Below are positions 26,751-35,692 of a stretch of DNA of 64,000 bases, in pieces. Made by a program: the position numbers and the translations under genes. The DNA lies in the NCBI RefSeq assembly GCF_030734285.1, contig NZ_CP132294.1, positions 186,001 through 250,000 on the forward strand, given 5' to 3'. Every line of letters starts with the position of its first letter. The stretch's first letter is position 1. Below the pieces are notes generated by a model. The model made no database searches. It saw only the letters and a program-made list of their open reading frames with translations, and was not told the origin of the DNA. Source of the DNA: Natronococcus sp. AD-5. GTDB taxonomy: Archaea > Halobacteriota > Halobacteria > Halobacteriales > Natrialbaceae.

Positions 26751-27005
26751 ACGAACGACGGACCCTCAATCATCACATAGTGCACCACCTCGCAGTTGCC
26801 GGCGACTATATCGGTCACGAACTGTTGACTGTCCAGGACGAGGTGGACGACGAACCGACCCACTCGGTCTCGACCGCCGCCGGTACGGCACGGGAATCGC
26901 GACCGCTCGAGCGACGCCCTCAGTCGAGTCGGTGCGCCGCCGAACCCCGAGCTACCCGCGCCGGTAGGTCTCCGATTTTACTCGTCGCCGACTGAGGTGT
27001 TATCT

Positions 27006-28301
27006 ATGGGTTCGACTCCAGCGGTGACCGTCGTCGGTGGTGGACTCGCCGGCTTGGTAGCCGCGCGCCACCTCGCCGGCGCGGGTCTCGACGTGACGCT
27101 GTTCGAACGCAACGAGACCGTCGGCGGCCGGGTCCGGACGCGAGAGCGCGGCGGCTTCCGCTTCGACCGCGGGTTCCAGGTGCTCTTTCCCGCCTATCCG
27201 GCCGTTCGGCGCGAACTGGACCTCGAGGCGCTCGACCTCCGCCGGTTCGCCCCCGGCGCGTGCATCGCCCGGCCGAACCACCGGTCGACGCTCGCGGATC
27301 CGCTCCGGGAGCCGAGCGCGCTCCCGGCCACGCTGTTCAACCCGGACGTCTCGTTCGGAGACAAGCTCCGGGTCGGCCGACTCGTCCGGGAACTCGGACG
27401 GACCGATCCCGAAACGATATTCGACGAGCCGGGGCCGGATGCGACGATCGAGGCGTACCTCCGCGAGCGCGGTTTCTCCGACGGGTTCGTCGAGAACTTC
27501 GCCGCCCCCTTCTACGGCGGCATCACGCTCGATCGGTCGCTGTCGACCTCGAAGCGAGTCTTCGAGTACACCTTCCGAACGCTCGCGGAGAGCGAGGTCG
27601 CCGTTCCGGCCGCGGGGATGGGCGCGATCCCGGCCCAGCTCGCCGACGAGGTGCGGGCCGCCGGCGGCACGCTCGAGACCGGCGCCGACGTCACGAGCGT
27701 CTCGAGCGACGAGACGAGCGCGGACGGCGGAGCGACGGTGACGACCGACGACGGCGAGTACGACGTCGCAGCGGTCGTCGTCGCGACCGACCCGCCGACC
27801 GCCCGAGCGCTGACCGGCGTGGACTCGATCCCGACCGACGCGCGAGCCTGCGTCACCCAGTACTACGAACTCCCGGCGCGGACGGACCTCGAGACCGGGG
27901 GTCGGCTCCTGCTGAACGCCGGCGACGACGGGCCGAACCACGTCGTTCCGCACAGCGCGGTCGCACCCGAGTACGCGCCCGACGACGCCGCGCTGATCGG
28001 CGCGACCTACCTGGGCGAGCGCGAGGAGCGCGACGAGCAACTCGCCGCGATCACGCGGGAGACGCTCGACGCGTGGTATCCGGAGCGCCGCTTCGACGGG
28101 CTCGAGACGCTGCACACCGACCGGATCGCGTTCGCCCAGTTCGTTCAGTCCCCGGGCGTTCACGAACGGCTCCCGAATCCTCGCGATCCGGACGGGGCCG
28201 TCTACCTGGCCGGAGACTACACGCGGTGGTCGTCGATCCAGGGGGCGATGAAGAGCGGTCGGCTCGCGGCGAAGGCGGTGCTCGAGGATCGCTCGGGCTG
28301 A
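27006..28301 (+). CDS. FAD-dependent amine-oxidase/phytoene-desaturase-like oxidoreductase
   Basis: 431-residue flavoprotein. N-terminal Rossmann motif VVGGGLAGLVAARHLAGAG, the GG-doublet ETVGGRVRTRERGG and the C-terminal FAD-binding GAVYLAGDYTRWSSIQGAM are the marks of the amine-oxidase/carotenoid-desaturase superfamily. It could be a carotenoid or other desaturase, or a monoamine-oxidase-type enzyme; the substrate is undecided. The ATG at 27006 is preferred over the GTG at 26997. Not linked to known carotenoid genes here. Confidence 0.85.
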   Translation: MGSTPAVTVVGGGLAGLVAARHLAGAGLDVTLFERNETVGGRVRTRERGGFRFDRGFQVLFPAYPAVRRELDLEALDLRRFAPGACIARPNHRSTLADPLREPSALPATLFNPDVSFGDKLRVGRLVRELGRTDPETIFDEPGPDATIEAYLRERGFSDGFVENFAAPFYGGITLDRSLSTSKRVFEYTFRTLAESEVAVPAAGMGAIPAQLADEVRAAGGTLETGADVTSVSSDETSADGGATVTTDDGEYDVAAVVVATDPPTARALTGVDSIPTDARACVTQYYELPARTDLETGGRLLLNAGDDGPNHVVPHSAVAPEYAPDDAALIGATYLGEREERDEQLAAITRETLDAWYPERRFDGLETLHTDRIAFAQFVQSPGVHERLPNPRDPDGAVYLAGDYTRWSSIQGAMKSGRLAAKAVLEDRSG

Positions 28302-28334
28302 CCATCGCAACCGCGTCGACCGTCCCCGTCTCGC

Positions 28335-28727
28335 TCAGAGTCGATCCTGAACGAGGAAGCCGTTCATGACGAGGACCATGGTCATGACGGCGATCTCGAA
28401 CGAGACGATGCCGGCGAGCCAGAAACAGAAGGCGGCGCCGTTGAATCCCAGCGCGACGCTCGGTGCGCTCGCTCGGATCGCCTCCAGGTATCGGTGCGTC
28501 CGCTCGTTACCGCTCTCGGCTGCTTCCTCGCGGCGCTCGTCGCCGACGGGCACGTCCGACCCCACCTCCTCGTCTGCGGCATCGCGTGCGTCGTCGGGCG
28601 CCAGGAACTCGGTCTCACAGCGCCGACAGGTGATGTATCGCCTCGAGAAGGGCGTCGGATAGTCTGCCGGGCAGTTCGGGCAGACGAGGCGATCGGGTAT
28701 TGGTTGGTGTTCCGCACGTTCAGCCAT
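28335..28727 (-). CDS. Zinc-ribbon membrane protein
   Basis: 130 residues. A zinc ribbon occupies residues 15-40: CPNCPADYPTPF and ITCRRCETEF (two CxxC). An acidic linker follows, then one or two hydrophobic helices at the C-terminus (GAAFCFWLAGIVSFEIAVMT). It is a conserved haloarchaeal layout of unknown role. It is convergent with the FAD oxidoreductase gene, with 33 nt between. Confidence 0.75.
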   Translation of the reverse strand: MAERAEHQPIPDRLVCPNCPADYPTPFSRRYITCRRCETEFLAPDDARDAADEEVGSDVPVGDERREEAAESGNERTHRYLEAIRASAPSVALGFNGAAFCFWLAGIVSFEIAVMTMVLVMNGFLVQDRL

Positions 28728-28866
28728 TTTTATACCGGGTAAATTCGAACGCTTCGGTATAGGTTTTCCCCATCGTGACAGTCACGGACGATGCCATATA
28801 GTCACCGAGTCCCGCGGCGTCTGGACGAATGCGGCCGCTCGTCGCCTCGAGGGTACATGCCCTCGA

Positions 28867-29580
28867 CTAGAGGAGTCGACGCGACCGTCCGAGCGGCGGA
28901 AACCAGAGCGTCTCGTCGCTCGCGGCGTCCCGAACGGCCGGGTAGCAGGCGTCGGCGTCCGTCACCAGCGGCGACTGGAAGTCGCGAGCGCGCATGCGGT
29001 TGACGGTCGCTCCGGCCGCGAGGCGGGTAAACGCCGGTAACACGAGGACGCTCGCGCCCTCGTAGCTATCGGGTCCGTAGAGGAAACACGGGAGTTTCCG
29101 CCCGTCGATCGACAGCGCCGGGTGGTCGTGACCGACGACGTACCGGTCGGCGTCCGCGCTCGGCGGCTCGTGTCCGTGACAGACGACCGTCTCCCCGTCC
29201 GCTAACCGGTACTCCGGTGCGGTCTCGCCCGAGAAGACCGCCTCGAGCATCGTGTCGTGGTTGCCGGGCGTGACGACCAGCGACGCGCCGGCCGCTTCGA
29301 CCCGATCGACGAACCGGACCACGGCTCGCTCGACGCCGCGCGGAATCCGCGAAAACGAGTGGAGCAGATCGCCGGCGACGACGACCGCCTCCGGCTGCCA
29401 CGCAGCGAGCAACTCCCCGAGCCGATCGCAGACGTCGCCGCCGTCGTCGACCGGCGCGTCGACGCTCGAGGCCGCGGCGCGGCCGAAGTGGACGTCGGCG
29501 AGGACGAGCGCGTCCGCGTCCGGGACGTAGACCGCTCGGTCGGTGAGCGTAAACGGGACGTCGACGGCTGACTCGCTCAT
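28867..29580 (-). CDS. Metallophosphoesterase
   Basis: 237-residue calcineurin-like phosphoesterase. Metal-binding motifs in order are LADVHFGRAA (about 28), VVVAGDLLHS (about 66), VVTPGNHDTM (about 102), VVCHGHEP (about 132) and VVGHDHPAL (about 147). This is a complete dinuclear site. It overlaps archaeosortase A by 4 nt (ATGA), so the two genes are co-translated. Family members of this type include nuclease- and phosphatase-like haloarchaeal proteins; a role in surface-protein processing is only suggested by the neighbour. Confidence 0.85.
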   Translation of the reverse strand: MSESAVDVPFTLTDRAVYVPDADALVLADVHFGRAAASSVDAPVDDGGDVCDRLGELLAAWQPEAVVVAGDLLHSFSRIPRGVERAVVRFVDRVEAAGASLVVTPGNHDTMLEAVFSGETAPEYRLADGETVVCHGHEPPSADADRYVVGHDHPALSIDGRKLPCFLYGPDSYEGASVLVLPAFTRLAAGATVNRMRARDFQSPLVTDADACYPAVRDAASDETLWFPPLGRSRRLL

Positions 29581-30605
29581 CGGTCGTTCGATCGTGATCC
29601 ACCGACTTCAGTGCCGCCGTCGACTCGGACGTCGTCCCCGAGCGCGCGCTCGAGGTCGTACTCGGTGCCGGTGAGGACGAACAGCACCTCCTCCAGGGGA
29701 TCGAGCACTTCCGGGAGGATCTTGATGACGAGGAAGGTGATCCCGACGAGCGCGACGACCGACAGGGACTGGGAGATGTAGTTGTGCGCGACGAGGTAGG
29801 AGACGCGGTTCGCCTCCGCCCCCATGTACGTCGTCATGAACGACACCAGCCGGTCGTGCTGGAACCAGCCCCACGGGGACGCCAGTCCGATGAAGACGTT
29901 GCGAACGAGGTTGAGGAACCAGATGACGCTGATCGCGAGGGCGAACGCGGCCGCCTTTCGCTCGAGCGACGCCTTGACGGCCGCGATCAGGCCGCCGAAG
30001 ATCGCCATGCTCCCGAGGCCGGTACAGGACATGATGATGTAGGTCGTCCGTCCCGTGACCGTCTCGTCGGGATCGAAGTCGAAGCGACTCTCGTACCCGT
30101 TCGCCCCCTCGCCGAGTCCGGGGCTGTAGCCGAGCAGCTCCATTCCGAAGTGGGCCTGGGTGGCGGTGGTCTCGATCAGCCACTCGCGGACGACCGGGAT
30201 CGTCTCGGCCGGCAGGTAGATCAGCCCCATGATCGCCACCGCTTTCGTGAGGACGAACAGCGAGTCGCGACCGGCGAACAGGAGGTAACCGGCGTAGGTA
30301 CACAGCGGCAGGGCGGCCAGCGCCAGTATCGTCTGGAGCGGGCTCTGTACCTCGGCGTAGTAGTACGGAACCATCGTCAGCCAGTAGGTCCCGAACGCCA
30401 CCCAGGCGGCCGCACCGAGCGACCGGGCGGGACCGGCGACACCGCGCCACCGGACGAGCAGGGCGGCGACGAACGCGGCGATCGAGATCCAGGCGAGCGC
30501 GTCGGCGGGCTGAACCCCGAGTGCCGCCGGAACGAGCGGACCGCTCGCCGCGGATTCGAGTCCAACGACCGCCGCGCTCGAGGCGGTCGTCGCGGAGGAC
30601 CACAT
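29577..30605 (-). CDS. artA: Archaeosortase A
   Basis: Membrane cysteine peptidase-like transferase that cleaves PGF-CTERM signals of surface proteins such as the S-layer glycoprotein and attaches archaetidyl lipid. About eight membrane segments. The catalytic Cys is in IIMSCTGLGSM (about 187), the essential Arg in LNLVRNVFIG (about 229), and SYLVAHNYISQ contains the third conserved site. The length, 342 residues from ATG 30605, fits the family; a second ATG at 30611 would add two residues. The last 60 residues are a cytosolic acidic tail. It is translationally coupled to the metallophosphoesterase and divergent from the regulator at 30802. Confidence 0.93.
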   Translation of the reverse strand: MWSSATTASSAAVVGLESAASGPLVPAALGVQPADALAWISIAAFVAALLVRWRGVAGPARSLGAAAWVAFGTYWLTMVPYYYAEVQSPLQTILALAALPLCTYAGYLLFAGRDSLFVLTKAVAIMGLIYLPAETIPVVREWLIETTATQAHFGMELLGYSPGLGEGANGYESRFDFDPDETVTGRTTYIIMSCTGLGSMAIFGGLIAAVKASLERKAAAFALAISVIWFLNLVRNVFIGLASPWGWFQHDRLVSFMTTYMGAEANRVSYLVAHNYISQSLSVVALVGITFLVIKILPEVLDPLEEVLFVLTGTEYDLERALGDDVRVDGGTEVGGSRSNDR

Positions 30606-30801
30606 AATCATGCTATCCAGAAGGAGTCGCTCGCTATCAACTTGACGACTCGATCACCCGGCCGCACCGCTCGACTGTCCGGATCGACGCCTCCCTTCCC
30701 CGTCGACTCGTCACCGCACCCCTGCAGTTCGAGCACGCTCGAGTCCCCGCCACGCCGTCGAGACCGCGTACCTTTTTGCCGCGCTGGCCGGAATTTCCAC
30801 C

Positions 30802-31581
30802 ATGGTCGACGTCCTCGACAACAAGCGGGCCGCGACGCGATTTCGGATCCTCGTCCAGATCGCCGAGCGCCAGCCCGCCGTCAGCCAGGGGGAGATCGCC
30901 GAGGAAGTCGGCGTGACGAGCCAGGCCGTCAGCGAGTACATCCGCGAACTCGTCGACGACGGCCTCGTGGAGAAGGAAGGCCGATCCCGGTACCGCGTCA
31001 CCAAGGAAGGCGTCGACTGGCTCTTCCAGGCCGCGGGGGACGTCCGTCGGTTCGCCGATCACGTCACCGAGGACGTCCTGGGCGCGATGGGCGAGGACAG
31101 CGCGATCGCGACCGCCGACCTCCGGGAGGGCGACATCGTCTCGCTGTCGATCGAGGACGGACTGCTTCACGCGAACCCCGGCGACGAGGGGCCGGCGACC
31201 GGCGTCGCGACGACGGACGCCGATGCAGGAACAGACGTCGGCGTGACGAGTTTCGAGGGCGTCATCGAACTCGAGCCCGGCTCCGTAACGGTCCTGCAGG
31301 TTCCCGCGGTTCGATCCGGCGGCAGTCGCGAGATCGACGCCGAAACCGTCACCGACCACTGTACGGACGCCGACCTCGTGCTCGCGACCGGGATCGAGGC
31401 GGTCGTCGTCTGCCGGGAGGCCGGGACCGAGCCCGCGGTCACCTTCGCGGTCGGCGACGTCGCGGCCGACGCCGCCGAACGCGGGCTCACGGTCACCGCG
31501 GTCGCGACGACGGACGCCGTCGGCCGCGTCACCGACACGCTCCGGGACGCCGACGTGTCGTACGAAGTGCTCGAGGGATAG
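30802..31581 (+). CDS. Winged-helix transcriptional regulator (MarR-like, DUF7839-type)
   Basis: 259 residues. An N-terminal winged helix (about 10-75: ATRFRILVQIAERQPAVSQG, then VTSQAVSEYIRELVDDGLVE) is typical of haloarchaeal MarR-like regulators. The rest is alpha/beta and appears to be a ligand or metal-sensing module: ADLREGDIVSLSIEDGLLHA (about 113-132) and a central ATGIEAVVVCREAG. This is consistent with the DUF7839-type regulators I recall, but the ligand is unknown. It is divergent from artA across about 200 nt, which may share control elements. Confidence 0.82.
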   Translation: MVDVLDNKRAATRFRILVQIAERQPAVSQGEIAEEVGVTSQAVSEYIRELVDDGLVEKEGRSRYRVTKEGVDWLFQAAGDVRRFADHVTEDVLGAMGEDSAIATADLREGDIVSLSIEDGLLHANPGDEGPATGVATTDADAGTDVGVTSFEGVIELEPGSVTVLQVPAVRSGGSREIDAETVTDHCTDADLVLATGIEAVVVCREAGTEPAVTFAVGDVAADAAERGLTVTAVATTDAVGRVTDTLRDADVSYEVLEG

Positions 31582-32337
31582 GTTCGTCCCGTACCCGAAC
31601 GGGTACTCGTCACTCCGCTGCGTTATTTCGGCTATGAGCGTCTCACGCACCTCCGTCAGCTATCAACGATAGCTCCAGGTATCCCGCTGATTTAGAGAAC
31701 GCATCGAAAGCCCTCAGTGGGCTCGCGGTCGTTCCGCCGGATATCGTCGCTCCTCGCAGCTGTCGCTGCTCGTCGCGTCGATAGGGCCGCCGGAACGACT
31801 CCCCTACCGGCGCGACCCCACTTCGCCCTTTCAGTCCGCCAGGAAAGCGGCAAGCCTGCCCTTCCCCGTTGAGCGGACGCTTCGCGCCCGCGATGCTCGG
31901 AAGAGCTTGCTCTTCCGTTGGGTCGCGCGGCTCTCACTGTCGTTCGAACCCCGCTCCCGGCCATATGGCGCGCGCTGAGGACGTGGCCGAGCATTGCGAG
32001 GCCTCGGCCGTAATGCCGTGCGAGGGACGGCACGAACGAAGTGAGTGCCGAGGGTGGGGTGGTTCGAGGTGCGGTCGGGTTGGACTGAAAGGGGCCGGCA
32101 GGCTCGAGGAAGGCGGACGAAGTAAGAACCGCAGGAAACGACCGCCGGGAGCGACCGGGGATCGCAGCGAGTCCCCCGACTCGAACCTGTCGGGGGCTTT
32201 CGAGGTCCTTTCAACAGTAGCAGTTGCACCATCCTATCGGATATCTATCACACGATGAATTCAGACACCACTTCGATCTTTACGAGAGACTAATAGCCGG
32301 AATTGAGCGGCGGAGAATCGATCCGTGATCGAGGCGG
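31582..32337. repeat. Gene-free region with inverted GGACTGAAAGGG-containing repeats
   Basis: No credible gene was found in about 755 nt. Two copies of GGACTGAAAGGG lie in opposite orientation: the reverse complement at 31825-31836 and the direct form at 32083-32094, about 250 nt apart. Each is followed, reading away from the motif, by GC-rich palindromic stretches, and a hairpin-forming CCCCGACTCGAACCTGTCGGGGG sits near 32173-32197 in shorter pieces. I recall similar conserved spacer motifs near many haloarchaeal genes. I see no RNase P, SRP RNA, tRNA or rRNA hallmarks. Inferred: a non-autonomous repeat element or paired spacer repeats. Confidence 0.55.
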
Positions 32338-33105
32338 CTAGCCGATGTAGCGCAGGTCGTCGTCCGTCGGCACGTCCATCTGCTGTTGCTGTTCCATCTC
32401 CTGGATCTTGCCGATGACCTCCTCCATCTCGTCGGCCCGCTCGTCGAGCGTCTCGTAGTCGACCTCGAAGCCGAGCAGCGCCTCGAGCACCTCGAGCACC
32501 GCGCGAGCGCTTTTCGGATCGACGAGGTAGCCGCTGGTCTCGCCCATCAGGCAGGCGGCCTCGAAGCCGCGGCGTTCGCCCAGTCCGAGCAGGAGTCCGG
32601 AGACGCCGACGATGCCGCCGGCGGGTTCGTCCTCGCGGAACTCGACGCCCGCGTCCTCGAGCGACTCGAGCATCGCCTCGTCGCTGACGGCGCCGACGAC
32701 CGCGTACTCGTCGATCAGTTCGCCGGTGGGTACGCCGCCGAGGGCGTACAGCTCCGTCGCGCCGAACTCCTCGGCGACGTCGAGGAAGGCGGTCGTCAGC
32801 ACGTAGTGGCCGTCGTTGGTCTGGGCCTGGTGATCGCCGGTCAGCACGAGGAGGTCGCGACCGTCGGGCACCGAGACGGCGTGGATCTCCGCGCAGGTCA
32901 GGTCGGCGACGCCGTCCTCGACGCTCACTTTCGGCGGGAACTCGCGGGAGTAGATGCGTCGAACGAGCGTGCTGTCGCCCTCGAGCTCCTCGAGCAGGTG
33001 CTCGGCGGCGAGGCTGCCGACGTGTCCGACGCCCGGCAGCCCCTCGACGAGTACGGGGTCGTCCAGTTCGACCTCGGCGACCGCGTCGATCTCGAGTTCG
33101 TCCAT
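32338..33105 (-). CDS. PAC2-family proteasome-assembly chaperone-like protein
   Basis: 255-residue PAC2-domain protein. Characteristic stretches are VLVEGLPGVGHVGSLAAEHL at the N-terminus, VLTGDHQAQTNDGHYVLTT in the middle and GVSGLLLGLGERRGFEAACL later. The family includes eukaryotic proteasome assembly chaperones and archaeal homologues of uncertain role. It is the last gene of an operon with aIF2-alpha and Nop10, separated from nop10 by only 6 nt. Conservation of this neighbourhood across archaea suggests a link to ribosome or protein-quality control. Confidence 0.88.
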   Translation of the reverse strand: MDELEIDAVAEVELDDPVLVEGLPGVGHVGSLAAEHLLEELEGDSTLVRRIYSREFPPKVSVEDGVADLTCAEIHAVSVPDGRDLLVLTGDHQAQTNDGHYVLTTAFLDVAEEFGATELYALGGVPTGELIDEYAVVGAVSDEAMLESLEDAGVEFREDEPAGGIVGVSGLLLGLGERRGFEAACLMGETSGYLVDPKSARAVLEVLEALLGFEVDYETLDERADEMEEVIGKIQEMEQQQQMDVPTDDDLRYIG

Positions 33106-33111
33106 ACCGTA

Positions 33112-33291
33112 TCAGCGATTGCGACGTTTAAGAGCGCGTCGGTACTCGCCGTAGGAATCCTCGGGGTCGAACGGTGCCGGGGCGCTGTTGACGGCGTCGG
33201 CCCCGCACTCGGGACATTCGGTAAAAAGCGTGTACACCGGGCGATCGTGCGCGTCGCGCCACGCCGAACACACCCGGATGTCGGATTTCAT
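33112..33291 (-). CDS. nop10: H/ACA ribonucleoprotein subunit Nop10
   Basis: 59-residue Nop10, a component of the H/ACA pseudouridylation complex with Cbf5, Gar1 and L7Ae. The two zinc-binding motifs are in VCSAWRDAHDRPVYTLFTEC (Cys 8) and ECPECGADAVNS (CxxC at about 26-29). The C-terminal helix is SYGEYRRALKRRNR, typical of the family. The start overlaps the aIF2-alpha stop as TAATG, so it is translated by coupling. Short and missed by gene finders that use a length cutoff. Confidence 0.94.
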   Translation of the reverse strand: MKSDIRVCSAWRDAHDRPVYTLFTECPECGADAVNSAPAPFDPEDSYGEYRRALKRRNR

Positions 33292-34091
33292 TATTCGTCG
33301 TCGGTGCGGCGCTCGCGGTGGAACTCGCCGGTACCGCCGTGCTCTTCGAGGGCGGCGATCGCGCGCCGAGCGCTCTCCTCGAGCTGCGATTCGGCGGTCT
33401 TGTAGTTCGGCGCCTGGACGTTGATCCGGTACTCCGGCGCGCCGACGTAGCTGACCTCGAGGTCGACCTCGTCGGGGATCTCGCCGTTCCCTTCCGCGGC
33501 TTTCAGCGCCTCGCGGATGCCGTCGACGCCGCTCGGCGACGGGTTCTCGAGGTCGACGTAGCCGGTGACGTTGACGTACGGCACCGAGACGTTCTCGCGG
33601 GCGGTCTCGACGATGGCCTCGAGTTCGTCGTCGGAGAGGTCGGTGTTCTCGAGCGCCTCGTCGCCGTGGATGGCGGCCTGCTTGAAGCCGTTGTAGAGGC
33701 CGCCGTGGGCGCCGATCAGTTCGTTGGCGATCGCGGTGTAGGTTTCGTCGTCGGCGCCGTCACCGAGCGCGAGGCCCATCCAGTTGTCGGCCTTCTGCTC
33801 GTTTTTCCACTGCTGGATCTTCTCCGAGCGCTGGTGGTCGTTGACGTCCTTCAGCGAGAGGTCGATCTGCTGGGACTCCTCGTCGACGTCGAGCACCTTG
33901 CAGACGACGATCTGGCCCTCGCGGACGTGATCGCGGACGTTCTTGATCCAACCGCTCGCGACCTCGGAGATGTGGATCAGCCCGCGCTGGTCCTGGTACT
34001 CCTCGAGGTTGACGAAAACGCCGAAGTCCTCGATCTCGTCGATCTTGCCGACGACCAGTTCGCCGGGATCGGGCCAGCCGCTGTACTTCAT
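33291..34091 (-). CDS. Translation initiation factor aIF2 subunit alpha
   Basis: 266-residue aIF2-alpha. An N-terminal S1/OB domain (about 1-85: [20 protein letters not shown], then [17 protein letters not shown]) is followed by a helical domain and a C-terminal alpha/beta domain ([20 protein letters not shown]). With the beta and gamma subunits it delivers initiator tRNA-Met to the ribosome. It overlaps the S27e gene by 4 nt and shares its stop region with nop10, placing it in the middle of an operon for ribosome components. Confidence 0.96.
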   Translation of the reverse strand: MKYSGWPDPGELVVGKIDEIEDFGVFVNLEEYQDQRGLIHISEVASGWIKNVRDHVREGQIVVCKVLDVDEESQQIDLSLKDVNDHQRSEKIQQWKNEQKADNWMGLALGDGADDETYTAIANELIGAHGGLYNGFKQAAIHGDEALENTDLSDDELEAIVETARENVSVPYVNVTGYVDLENPSPSGVDGIREALKAAEGNGEIPDEVDLEVSYVGAPEYRINVQAPNYKTAESQLEESARRAIAALEEHGGTGEFHRERRTDDE

Positions 34092-34261
34092 CGTGACTCG
34101 ACTGTTTCGATGATCTCGTGGTCGATCTCGGCTTTGCCGCCGGTCGGACGGGCGAGCGTCGTGCCGCAGACGGCACAGGCGACCTCCGTGGAGGCTTTGC
34201 CGAAGACTGTCTGTTCGTTCTCGCAGTCACCGCAGCGAACGCTGTAGAAGTTTCCTGCCAT
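34088..34261 (-). CDS. rps27e: 30S ribosomal protein S27e
   Basis: 57-residue small-subunit ribosomal protein with a zinc ribbon: [13 protein letters not shown] (CxxC at 9-12) and [16 protein letters not shown] (second CxxC). The ATG at 34261 gives the standard start [10 protein letters not shown]; the longer ATG at 34300 lacks family support. It lies 5 nt after L44e and overlaps aIF2-alpha by 4 nt. Confidence 0.96.
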   Translation of the reverse strand: MAGNFYSVRCGDCENEQTVFGKASTEVACAVCGTTLARPTGGKAEIDHEIIETVESR

Positions 34262-34266
34262 CGTAA

Positions 34267-34548
34267 TCACTCCTGGAACTCGAGTCGACCCGTGCGCCAT
34301 CCCTCGCGGAGGTGGGCCTTACCGCACTCGTTGCAGCGGTACTTGAGGTCGGTCTTCTTGGTCGGCTTGTCGCCGCCGGGCACCTTCGAGAAGCGGCCGG
34401 CGTTGCCGATGACCGACGTGTTGCGTCGCGTTCGGCGAGCGTCCCACTTCATACCCGAGGAGCGGCCCGAGCGGACCTTCTCGACTTCGTGTTCGTGGTG
34501 TTCGTTGCAGTGCGGACAATACGTATTGAATCGGCGTGGCATCTGCAT
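34267..34548 (-). CDS. rpl44e: 50S ribosomal protein L44e
   Basis: 93-residue large-subunit protein, related to eukaryotic L36a/L42. The zinc-binding cysteines are in [15 protein letters not shown] at the N-terminus and [15 protein letters not shown] near the C-terminus. Start [10 protein letters not shown] agrees with haloarchaeal homologues as I recall them; an ATG two codons later is also possible. First gene of the L44e-S27e-aIF2alpha-Nop10-PAC2 operon. Confidence 0.95.
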   Translation of the reverse strand: MQMPRRFNTYCPHCNEHHEHEVEKVRSGRSSGMKWDARRTRRNTSVIGNAGRFSKVPGGDKPTKKTDLKYRCNECGKAHLREGWRTGRLEFQE

Positions 34549-34582
34549 GGTTATCTCACTTGACGTGGGCTAAGATAGCGCC

Positions 34583-34590
34583 GTTTAAAA
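34583..34590 (-). promoter_or_regulatory. TATA-like box of the L44e operon
   Basis: Minus strand TTTTAAAC centred about 38 nt before the ATG at 34548 would give a short leader of about 10 nt. Confidence 0.4.
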
Positions 34591-34644
34591 CCCGTTTGGT
34601 TCGTCGTCGCCGCGGTACCGGCCGTCCGCCCCGGCCTTCGAAGC

Positions 34645-34652
34645 GTTTAATC
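34645..34652 (+). promoter_or_regulatory. TATA-like box of the HAH_0734-type gene
   Basis: GTTTAATC centred about 28 nt upstream of the ATG at 34676, as expected for a leaderless transcript. Divergent from the L44e promoter. Confidence 0.5.
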
Positions 34653-34675
34653 CCCTCTCGCGTAAACGCACCCGC

Positions 34676-34942
34676 ATGAAGCGCCTCATCATTCACGGGG
34701 ACCCCGGCATTCGGAAGGGGGCTATCATCGAGTACGACGGGGAGGAGGTGATCTGTTTCGCCATCAGCCGCAACGGCGAGTGGCACGGTCCCGAGAAGGT
34801 CCAGCTGTGGTGTACCGTCGGAACCGAAGACGAGTTCGAGGACTTCGAGAAGCGCAACTTCACTCCTCACTTCCTCGACGTCGACCGCGTCGACGCCGAG
34901 GCCGTCGAGGTCATTCGACCGAAAGCCGATCTCGCGCTGTAA
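34676..34942 (+). CDS. HAH_0734-family small protein
   Basis: 88-residue conserved haloarchaeal protein of unknown function: MKRLIIHGDPGIRKGAIIEY at the start and LDVDRVDAEAVEVIRPKADL near the end. Compact, acidic and probably globular, without membrane segments or cysteine motifs of note. It is divergent from the L44e operon, a placement I recall as conserved in related genomes. Confidence 0.82.
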   Translation: MKRLIIHGDPGIRKGAIIEYDGEEVICFAISRNGEWHGPEKVQLWCTVGTEDEFEDFEKRNFTPHFLDVDRVDAEAVEVIRPKADLAL

Positions 34943-35104
34943 GCCGGACGCGACGGCCCCGCCGTTCGCCGCTCCGGCGGCTCGCCACGCGTCCAGGCCA
35001 GGGATCCGATCGCGAGCGAGGGGATCCTGGCGCTCGTTCGGCGCGATCATCCTCGCTGCGGACCGACGCCAACCGACTCGAGTACCGTATCTGAACCCAC
35101 GACG

Positions 35105-35557
35105 ATGTCACGTTCACCCGTCGACGCCATCCGGACGCGATTTCGGGCGTTACTCTCGACGACGCGATTCACGCAGTTCGCCGGCGTCGGTCTCGTCGGA
35201 GCGACCGTCGATAACGCGGTTCTCTTCCTGCTGGTCGAACTGACGTTTCTAGGGCCGGTCGTCGCGAAGATCGTCGCCTGGGAACTCGCCATCGCGGTCA
35301 TCTTCGCGATCAACGAACGGTGGACGTTCGCCAGCCACGGGAGGGTGGGGCCTCGAGCGCTCGGCAGACGCTTTCTCCGGTCGAACGTGGTTCGATTCGC
35401 CGGATTTCTCGTGACGCTGGCGGTACTCTCGGTACTGGTGTACTGGTTCGACGTCTGGTACGTGGCGGCGAACGTCGTCGGAATGGCCATCGGCTTCTTC
35501 GTCAACTACACCTGTGAGAGTCTTTACACGTGGAAAGTGCACCGAGAGCAGCGGTAG
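35105..35557 (+). CDS. GtrA-family membrane protein
   Basis: 150-residue protein with four predicted membrane helices. Motifs: TTRFTQFAGVGLVGATVDNA at the N-terminus and a final block with MAIGFFVNYTCESLYTWKV. GtrA-family proteins are thought to move polyprenyl-phosphate-linked sugars or support cell-surface glycosylation. No glycosyltransferase is adjacent here. Stand-alone unit upstream of the tRNA gene. Confidence 0.88.
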   Translation: MSRSPVDAIRTRFRALLSTTRFTQFAGVGLVGATVDNAVLFLLVELTFLGPVVAKIVAWELAIAVIFAINERWTFASHGRVGPRALGRRFLRSNVVRFAGFLVTLAVLSVLVYWFDVWYVAANVVGMAIGFFVNYTCESLYTWKVHREQR

Positions 35558-35617
35558 AAACCCACACACGGCGCCCGAATCACAACCCTTAACTAGCGCA
35601 GCGGGTTACGAAGATGT

Positions 35618-35692
35618 AGCGGGATGGGATAGCCAGGAGATTCCGGCGGGCTCATAACCCGCAGACCGGTAGTTCAAATCTACCTCCCGCTA
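35618..35692 (+). tRNA. Initiator tRNA-Met (CAU)
   Basis: 75-nt cloverleaf. The acceptor stem AGCGGGA pairs with TCCCGCT (A1-U72, an initiator hallmark), the anticodon arm is GCGGG-CTCATAA-CCCGC with anticodon CAT at 35653-35655, and the three G:C pairs at the base of the anticodon stem are also initiator-specific. The T arm contains GTTCAAATC. No CCA is encoded and no intron is present. Partial copies of its 3' end follow immediately downstream. Confidence 0.95.

Noticed and set aside
26744-26995. An open frame upstream of the FAD oxidoreductase
   Set aside because: No similarity or promoter support, and it starts inside the Tat signal region of the opposite-strand gene.
31831-32232. A 133-residue minus-strand open frame in the repeat region
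   Set aside because: It lies across the inverted repeats, has low-complexity Arg/Ser/Pro composition and no family resemblance.
31582-32337. RNase P RNA or SRP RNA in the gene-free region
   Set aside because: I found no conserved RNase P GAGGAAAGTCC or SRP RNA core motifs; the content is palindromic repeat-like DNA.
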